NCBI RefSeq assembly: GCF_019139815.1
Contig: NZ_CP077079.1
Location: 2,666,001-2,730,000, forward strand
Source of the DNA: Pseudomonas asgharzadehiana
Lineage (GTDB): Bacteria; Pseudomonadota; Gammaproteobacteria; Pseudomonadales; Pseudomonadaceae
Direction of reading: 5' to 3'
DNA: 64,000 nucleotides
In this document: in pieces, positions 59,069-64,000 of the stretch
Layout: each line of letters starts with the position of its first letter
Numbering within the stretch: position 1 is the first letter of the stretch
Notes under the pieces: model-generated
Told to the model about the DNA's origin: nothing
Databases searched by the model: none
The model's input: only the letters and a program-made list of their open reading frames with translations
Position numbers and translations under genes: made by a program

Positions 59069-60291
59069 TTGAGAGTACCTGCAGCGATGAGCGTATGGGT
59101 TGGGACCGTATCGAGCGGTCGGCGGTTCAGCAGGATCATGCCCAGTTCCAGCGCCAGCGCAACCACGATTGCCACGGCGGCGATTACGAACAACAGAGCA
59201 TGCTGGCCGCCGCTGAGATTGAACAGCGCCGAATAGGCAAAGCCTGCAATCGCCTGGAACGTGGCAAAGGAGACGGTCGCGCGGCTCCAGGCCACTTGTT
59301 GCTGGTGATGGTTGGGGATCAGCTCGTGCACCCGCGCCAGCGCCAGCGGCACGATGCCTGGCGGGAACGAACCGAGGATCACCGCCAGGGTGGCGAGGGC
59401 CATGAAGTCACTCGCCATTGCCAATGCACCCACCGCGATGGCCTGCACCACCAGCACCAGGCGGATACTCAAGCGCGCGCCCAGCGTATCCGCCAGAAAA
59501 CCGTAGGTCACCGGCCCCGCAATCGAACCCAGGCCGTACATCACCCAGATCATCGCCCCCACATGCGCCCCGGCACCCAAGCCCCGGGCCACGTAGTCGA
59601 CCAGGAACACCATCGCCGGCACCAGGCCCGCAGCCATAAAGGCGTATTGCGCAAACAGCAGATAGACGCCCGGCGGTGTGGGCGCAGAGACGCCCGATGG
59701 CGTCGGCGCTTGCTGCGGCGTGCCACTGGGCCAGGCACACCAGCTGGCGGCCGTCAGCGCCACGGCCAGCAGGCCGAGGCCGAACCAGGTTTGCGCAAGG
59801 CCAAGGCTCAACAGCGGCGGCACCAGCGTGCCGGAACCGGCAATGCCCAGGCCGATCCCGAGAAAAATCGCACCACTGGCCAGGCCCCGGCGCGCGACGG
59901 GAACATGCGGCAGCACGGTCGCGGCCACCAGTACCATGATCGCGCCGCCGGCGATGCCCGACAGCAGGCGCCAGCCGAAGAACCAGGTCAGCGACAGCGG
60001 AAAACCACAGGCAAAAAACGCCAGGGTCACCGCCACCATCATCAGGCGCAGGGCGGTTTTGTTGGAGGTGCGCTGAGCGATGGGCCGACCGATCAACGCG
60101 CCGATCAAGTAGCCGACCAGGTTGGCGGCGCCGAGGTACACCACATCGCTGGCGCTGAACCAATGGGCCTGGATCAACGAAGGAATCAACGGGGTGTAGG
60201 CAAAGCGCGCCAGGCCGATGCTGACCAGGCTGGCGCACAAACCGGCGAAGATCGGCAGCCAGACAGCGCTGCGGGGTGGGGTGTCGTGCAT
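59065..60291 (-). CDS. YbfB/YjiJ-family MFS transporter
   Basis: A 408-residue major facilitator protein with about 12 helices, of the YbfB/YjiJ branch (start WLPIFAGLCASLVSIGLARFAY split as WLPIFAGLCASL and VSIGLARFAYTPL; GWRLLSGIAGGAIMVLVAA). The substrate is unknown, with efflux of a toxic compound the usual guess. It is coupled to the quinone reductase gene and divergent from a LysR regulator across 109 bases, the classic layout of a small inducible unit. Confidence 0.88.
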   Translation of the reverse strand: MHDTPPRSAVWLPIFAGLCASLVSIGLARFAYTPLIPSLIQAHWFSASDVVYLGAANLVGYLIGALIGRPIAQRTSNKTALRLMMVAVTLAFFACGFPLSLTWFFGWRLLSGIAGGAIMVLVAATVLPHVPVARRGLASGAIFLGIGLGIAGSGTLVPPLLSLGLAQTWFGLGLLAVALTAASWCAWPSGTPQQAPTPSGVSAPTPPGVYLLFAQYAFMAAGLVPAMVFLVDYVARGLGAGAHVGAMIWVMYGLGSIAGPVTYGFLADTLGARLSIRLVLVVQAIAVGALAMASDFMALATLAVILGSFPPGIVPLALARVHELIPNHHQQQVAWSRATVSFATFQAIAGFAYSALFNLSGGQHALLFVIAAVAIVVALALELGMILLNRRPLDTVPTHTLIAAGTLK

Positions 60292-60344
60292 GATGGCGAT
60301 CCTGAGGATTTTTTTCCGGTGCCCAGCATATCCAGGATTGAAGG

Positions 60345-60388
60345 TGCAATAATGCAGCGATTACACGGCACGATGATGCATATATGCA
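60345..60388. promoter_or_regulatory. Paired TGCA-type repeats, candidate LysR sites
   Basis: TGCAATAATGCA (60345-60356) and TGCATATATGCA (60377-60388), each followed by GCG, lie 32 bases apart (about three turns). The second is a perfect 12-base palindrome. LysR proteins bind paired sites in divergent regions. Assignment is positional. Confidence 0.35.
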
Positions 60389-60400
60389 GCGGGAGCGGAG

Positions 60401-61276
60401 ATGAATTGGGATGATGCGAGGGTTTTCCTGGCGGTATGCCGCGAGTCCACATTGCGCGGTGCCGCACGGGTGTTGGGGGTGGATCAGGCCACGGTCGGGC
60501 GGCGGATCAATGCCCTGGAAAAATCCTTGAGCGCGACCTTGTTCCTGCGCACCTCCGAAGGCTATGCGCTGACCGCCGTGGGCGAGGCCGCGCTGCACTC
60601 GGTGGAAAAAATGGAGCGCTCGGCCCTGGACCTGGAGCGCCAGATCCAAGGCCTGGACGACCGCCTGACCGGTATCGTGCGGGTCAGCACCACTGACTCC
60701 CTGGCCATCGATTTCCTGATCCCGGCCATCGCCAGCCTGCACGGCAAGCACCCGGATGTGCGCGTGCAATTGGACGCCTCCACCCAGATCCTCAGCCTGG
60801 CCAAGCGCGAAGCCGATATCGCCGTGCGCAATACCCGTCCCGACAATCCCGATCTGATCGCCCGGCGCATCGCCCGTTGGCCGGTGGGGCTGTTTGCGTC
60901 GCAGGCCTATATCGAGCGCCACGGCAGCCCTGAGCCGGGCGGCCTGTTCGACGGCCACGACCTGGTGGTCTACCAACCCTACCTGCAAACCCACAAGGAC
61001 CTGACGCTGGTCAGCGAACCTTTGGGCCGGGGGCGCATCGTCGCGGCGTTGAGTTCCAGCCTGTTGGTGCGCCGCGCCATCGCGGCCGGGCTGGGCATCG
61101 GTGAGATCCCGGTGTGCACCGGCGAACGCGACGGCCTGGTGCGCCTGTGGCCGCAGCGTGTACGGCCGTTGCCGTATGACGTGTGGCTGGTGACCCACGC
61201 CGACCTGCGTCACACCGCACGGGTGCGCGCGGTGATCGAGGAAATCGTCACGGCGTTCGCCGGCACGGGGGAGTAA
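60401..61276 (+). CDS. LysR-family regulator
   Basis: A 291-residue LysR-type regulator. The HTH is at residues 3-40 (RVFLAVCRESTLRGAARVL, DQATVGRRINALE). The effector domain fills the rest (TGIVRVSTTDSLAIDFLIP, IAAGLGIGEIPVCTGERDG). It belongs to the branch with the VGRRI HTH variant often divergent from transporter/oxidoreductase pairs. It most likely controls the divergent MFS-quinone reductase genes. The effector is unknown. Confidence 0.9.
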   Translation: MNWDDARVFLAVCRESTLRGAARVLGVDQATVGRRINALEKSLSATLFLRTSEGYALTAVGEAALHSVEKMERSALDLERQIQGLDDRLTGIVRVSTTDSLAIDFLIPAIASLHGKHPDVRVQLDASTQILSLAKREADIAVRNTRPDNPDLIARRIARWPVGLFASQAYIERHGSPEPGGLFDGHDLVVYQPYLQTHKDLTLVSEPLGRGRIVAALSSSLLVRRAIAAGLGIGEIPVCTGERDGLVRLWPQRVRPLPYDVWLVTHADLRHTARVRAVIEEIVTAFAGTGE

Positions 61277-61354
61277 AGGTCAGCACAGGCTTGCAAGCGT
61301 GCATGCGCCTCGGTGGACACAATCGACGTCGATAACCACCTACAGGGAGCGCAT

Positions 61355-61741
61355 ATGAACGAATCAAAACACCAGGATCTGGGGCTGTTGTTTCTGCGGG
61401 CGAGCGGGGCGCTGTTCCTGCTGTGGGTGCATGGCTTGCCCAAGGTGCTCGACTACAGCGAACAGTTGAAGCAGATCGAAGACCCGTTTCATTTGGGCGC
61501 GCACATGACCTTGCTACTGGCGATTTTTGCCGAGGTGCTGTGCCCCGTGTTGATCGTCGCCGGGGTGCTGGTGCGCCTGGCCTGCTTGCCGATCCTGGCG
61601 GTGCTGTTGATCGCCATGCTGGTGGTGCATCCGCAGTGGACGTTGTTGGAAGGGCAGTTCGGCTGGTTGCTGCTGATCATCTTTACCAGCGTACTGCTCG
61701 CCGGGCCGGGTCGCTTCACATTGGGCGGGCGGTTTGCCTGA
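61355..61741 (+). CDS. DoxX-family membrane protein
   Basis: A 128-residue inner-membrane protein with four helices (about residues 8-25, 48-70, 72-92, 98-118) and the DoxX-typical start LGLLFLRASGALFLLWVHGLPK. Family members have been linked to redox or oxidative stress functions, but the biochemical role is not established. ATG 61355 follows CAGGGAG; an earlier in-frame start lacks such support. A terminator hairpin nine bases after the stop separates it from the convergent esterase gene. Confidence 0.85.
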   Translation: MNESKHQDLGLLFLRASGALFLLWVHGLPKVLDYSEQLKQIEDPFHLGAHMTLLLAIFAEVLCPVLIVAGVLVRLACLPILAVLLIAMLVVHPQWTLLEGQFGWLLLIIFTSVLLAGPGRFTLGGRFA

Positions 61742-61749
61742 ATAAAAAG

Positions 61750-61767
61750 GGCCGGGCAAGCCCGGCC
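61750..61767 (-). terminator. Rho-independent terminator of the aryl esterase gene
   Basis: GGCCGGG (61750-61756) and CCCGGCC (61761-61767) form a 7-bp stem with a 4-base loop. Read on the minus strand it is followed by CTTTTTATT, a good U-tract, so it terminates the esterase transcript. In the plus direction it lacks a U-tract but may still slow the DoxX transcript. Confidence 0.75.
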
Positions 61768-61795
61768 AAATAAGGAGAGCGGTGTTTCAGCTGTT

Positions 61796-62614
61796 TCAGC
61801 GGTTCAGGAACGCCAGCAAGTCTTCGTTCAACGCCTGGGCGTGGGTCACGGCGAACCCGTGGGGCGCGTCCTTGTAGACCTTCAACTCGGCGCCCTTGAT
61901 CATCTCGGCCGCCACCTTGCCAGTGGTTTCGAACGGTACGATCTGGTCGCCGTCGCCGTGGATCACCAGGGTCGGCACGTCGATTTTGGCCATGTCCGGG
62001 CGGAAGTCGGTTTCGGAGAACGCGGTGACGCAGTCCACGGTCGACTTGAGCGAGGCCAGCATGGCGATCTGCAGGGTCTGGCTCAGGGTGCCTTCAGACA
62101 CCACCTGGCCTTTGTTGAGGCCAAAGAACGGGGTGTTGAAGTCTGAGATGAACTGCGCACGGTCCTTGAGCAAACCGTCCTTGATACCCGCGAACACTTC
62201 CAGCGGCACGCCTTGGGCGTAATCCGGTTGCTGCCCGAAGATCGGCGTCACCGCGCCCAACAGCACCAGGCCGGCAACACGGGCGCTGCCGTGGCGGGCG
62301 ATGTAGCGCGCGACGTCGCCACCGCCCATGGAGAAGCCCACCAGGGTCACGTCCTTGAGGTCCAGGTGTTCGATCAACTGCGCGATATCGTCGGCGAAGG
62401 TGTTGTAGTCGTTGCCGGTCCACGGCTGGTCCGAACGGCCAAAACCACGGCGGTCGAACGCGATGGTGCGGTAGCCGCGGCTGCTCAGGTATTCCATCTG
62501 GTATTCCCACATGTCGGCATCCAGCGGCCAGCCGTGGCTGAACAGCACGGGCTTGCCGCTGCCCCAGTCCTTGAAGTAGATCTGGGTACCGTCTTTGGCA
62601 ACGAATGTGCTCAT
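61796..62614 (-). CDS. Aryl esterase/perhydrolase of the PFE (EstF1) type
   Basis: A 272-residue alpha/beta hydrolase with the triad Ser95 (GFSMGGG), Asp in IHGDGDQIVP and His in KDAPHGFAVTH, and oxyanion-hole Trp29 in SHGWPLDADMW. From memory it is near-identical in many stretches to the P. fluorescens aryl esterase PFE, whose Leu29 (numbered without Met) is Pro here. Pro at this site is typical of cofactor-free haloperoxidases/perhydrolases, and the engineered L29P change in PFE raises peracid formation. Expected activity is hydrolysis of small aryl and alkyl esters with notable perhydrolysis. Cytoplasmic, with a terminator downstream. Confidence 0.93.
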   Translation of the reverse strand: MSTFVAKDGTQIYFKDWGSGKPVLFSHGWPLDADMWEYQMEYLSSRGYRTIAFDRRGFGRSDQPWTGNDYNTFADDIAQLIEHLDLKDVTLVGFSMGGGDVARYIARHGSARVAGLVLLGAVTPIFGQQPDYAQGVPLEVFAGIKDGLLKDRAQFISDFNTPFFGLNKGQVVSEGTLSQTLQIAMLASLKSTVDCVTAFSETDFRPDMAKIDVPTLVIHGDGDQIVPFETTGKVAAEMIKGAELKVYKDAPHGFAVTHAQALNEDLLAFLNR

Positions 62615-62704
62615 GCAAAACTCCTTGATAGGGGTGGGTAAAACGCGGGATCACTATGGCCGTTAAACCGGCTTCACGGCTTGTACCGGTGTGCTTGTTT
62701 GGGG

Positions 62705-64000
62705 CTACCAACTGAACTTGAGTTCGACCCCCAGGTAATTACTGTCCGCGCCGCCGGCATCGCGCAGGGTCTGGCCCACCGCGTAGTGCACCGCTTCGAC
62801 CGCGCCGGTGAGGTTGGGGGTGAAGCCATAGTCGGTACGCAGTTGCGCGTAGGCCCCGGTCCAGCGATCACCCTGGCCGGCGGTTCCCGCCACCGGCAGG
62901 TTGGGCTGGGTGTACACCGCATCATCGGTGGTTTGCCGCCACAACAGGCCGACGGCGGTTTGCACGCTGAGCTTGTCGAGGGGCTTGACGGTGATCGATG
63001 GCTTGACGTGGATCAGGTTGCTGTAGCCGGTGTAGCCCGCCAGGGAAAAGTAATAGCCGTTGGGAAACAGCGGGTTGAAGGTGCCGAGGGTGCCGTCACC
63101 CGCCTTGCGATCGCCCGAGGCGATGTCCAGTTGCAGGCCGATGCGCGGTTTCCAGGCCAGGCTGTCAAAGGTGTAGCCGGTGCGGCTGCCGCCGGCCCAG
63201 GCATGAATGTCCTTGCTGCCCACCGAGCCACTTTGCAGCATCGCTTCGATGTCCCAGTCGAACCCCATGGCCGCGCCGCCCAGGCGCGCATCGAACAGGT
63301 GGCGGGTCTCGTCACCGTCGGCATCCAGGTAATGCGCGGCGCTGCGTTCATACACGCCGTAGTAGGCCGACAGCTCGTTCTTGCCACCCACCAGCCGCTC
63401 GACGCGCACCATGTGAAAGCGCGCGTCGCTGTTGGACTTGTCGTCGAAATGTCGACCGTCCTGGTACTGCACCGGCTGGCTGGCGATGCCGATAAAGCGC
63501 CAGTGGGTGGTCTCCCAGTCGGCCCACAGCGCATCGAACGACTGCCGCACATTCGGGCCGTCCCGCGAGGAGATAAAGCGCTGCAAGTCGAAGGCAAAGT
63601 CCTGGCGCCCGGCTCGCGCCTTGAACGTGCCGCTGTCGAAGGTGTTGACGTACTCGGCAAAGGCCAGGCGCAAATCGACGCGGTTCTGGTCGGCGCCACC
63701 GACGGTGGTCTTGTCGTACGCCCGCACATCTTCCAGCTGGGTAAATACCCGCCAGTGTTCGTTCAGATGCAGGTCGGCGTGTACCTGCAAGCGCTGGATC
63801 AGGTAGCGATCACGCTGCACATTCTTCACGCCGAAGCCACTGGCGTCGTTCATCTCGAAGCGCTCGCGCAAGGTCGCCCCGAGCGACAGGTAGCTGTACG
63901 GGTTGGCGCCTGACAACGGGATGTACTTGAGGTTGTCCAGCGCTTGCGTGCGCAGCGCCGGGTTCTGCAGTACGGACCAGTCTTCCTGCCAGCGATTGGC
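62705..64000 (-). CDS. Alginate-export-family outer-membrane porin (partial)
   Basis: At least 432 codons of an outer-membrane beta-barrel of the alginate-export (AlgE-like) family, running off the right edge so that the N-terminus and signal peptide are missing. Visible features: WQEDWSVLQNPALRTQALDN then YSYLSLGATLRERFE, repeated amphipathic strands, FKARAGRQDFAFDLQRFIS, and a C-terminal YLGVELKFSW ending in an aromatic residue as barrels do. In pseudomonads such proteins outside the alginate cluster are general or sugar-specific porins, so alginate export itself is unlikely. Confidence 0.87.
   Translation of the reverse strand, partial: ANRWQEDWSVLQNPALRTQALDNLKYIPLSGANPYSYLSLGATLRERFEMNDASGFGVKNVQRDRYLIQRLQVHADLHLNEHWRVFTQLEDVRAYDKTTVGGADQNRVDLRLAFAEYVNTFDSGTFKARAGRQDFAFDLQRFISSRDGPNVRQSFDALWADWETTHWRFIGIASQPVQYQDGRHFDDKSNSDARFHMVRVERLVGGKNELSAYYGVYERSAAHYLDADGDETRHLFDARLGGAAMGFDWDIEAMLQSGSVGSKDIHAWAGGSRTGYTFDSLAWKPRIGLQLDIASGDRKAGDGTLGTFNPLFPNGYYFSLAGYTGYSNLIHVKPSITVKPLDKLSVQTAVGLLWRQTTDDAVYTQPNLPVAGTAGQGDRWTGAYAQLRTDYGFTPNLTGAVEAVHYAVGQTLRDAGGADSNYLGVELKFSW

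Noticed and set aside
59408..61213. A 601-codon minus-strand frame spanning the LysR gene and part of the MFS gene
   Set aside because: It crosses two genes in opposite orientations and the divergent promoter region, and its product has no family features.
62705..64000. Reading the last gene as part of the alginate biosynthesis cluster
   Set aside because: No other alginate gene is nearby, and alginate-export-family porins also occur singly in pseudomonads with other roles.

Overview
The window looks like chromosome of a fluorescent Pseudomonas, most likely the P. fluorescens complex. The evidence is high GC, the protein families present, GC-rich REP/REPIN palindromes of Pseudomonas type, Crc/Hfq-type AAnAAnAA motifs at many start codons, and a near match to the P. 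fluorescens aryl esterase. No rRNA, tRNA, phage, insertion sequence or CRISPR array was seen.

Layout. 1-5692: D-xylose locus, xylA-xylF-xylG-xylH on the minus strand with divergent xylR. 5821-7122: an NRAMP-like transporter with altered metal-site motifs. 7487-13598: L-threonate catabolism (ltnD, otnK, otnC, GntP permease, otnI) and a convergent DeoR regulator. 13690-22632: chemoreceptor, bestrophin-like channel, an unknown winged-helix protein paired with a diguanylate cyclase, a TonB-dependent siderophore receptor and an Asp-box propeller protein. 22735-35847: non-phosphorylating L-arabinose pathway (FadR-type regulator, dehydratase, MFS porter, FAH-fold enzyme, semialdehyde dehydrogenase, lactonase, AraFGH, mutarotase, aldose dehydrogenase). 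35968-36801: YghU-type glutathione transferase. 36865-41737: a sigma54-controlled polyol or sugar operon (dehydrogenase, TIM-barrel protein, orphan binding protein) with a divergent enhancer-binding protein. 41906-42874: DUF2867 protein, a REPIN, and a small DUF3077/DUF6124-type gene with an elaborate leader. 43254-48110: RNA repair (RtcR, RtcB, RlaP-like nucleotidyltransferase, RtcA). 48107-52783: LacI regulator and a Moc-like oxygenase cluster. 52808-64000: UppP, acetyltransferase, a TetR/DJ-1/old-yellow-enzyme module, MFS plus quinone reductase with LysR, DoxX, aryl esterase, and a partial alginate-export-like porin.

How it works together. Most of the first 52 kb handles carbon sources of plant or soil origin: xylose, arabinose, threonate and probably an inositol-like or methylated compound. 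Each pathway has its own regulator and usually a high-affinity importer. Predicted Hfq/Crc sites at about twelve translation starts suggest one shared layer of catabolite repression. The last 10 kb is mostly electrophile and redox defence.

The most unusual item is the leader of the small gene at 42575-42874. It combines mutually exclusive pairings with a 39-codon upstream ORF whose stop codon lies against the downstream Shine-Dalgarno sequence.
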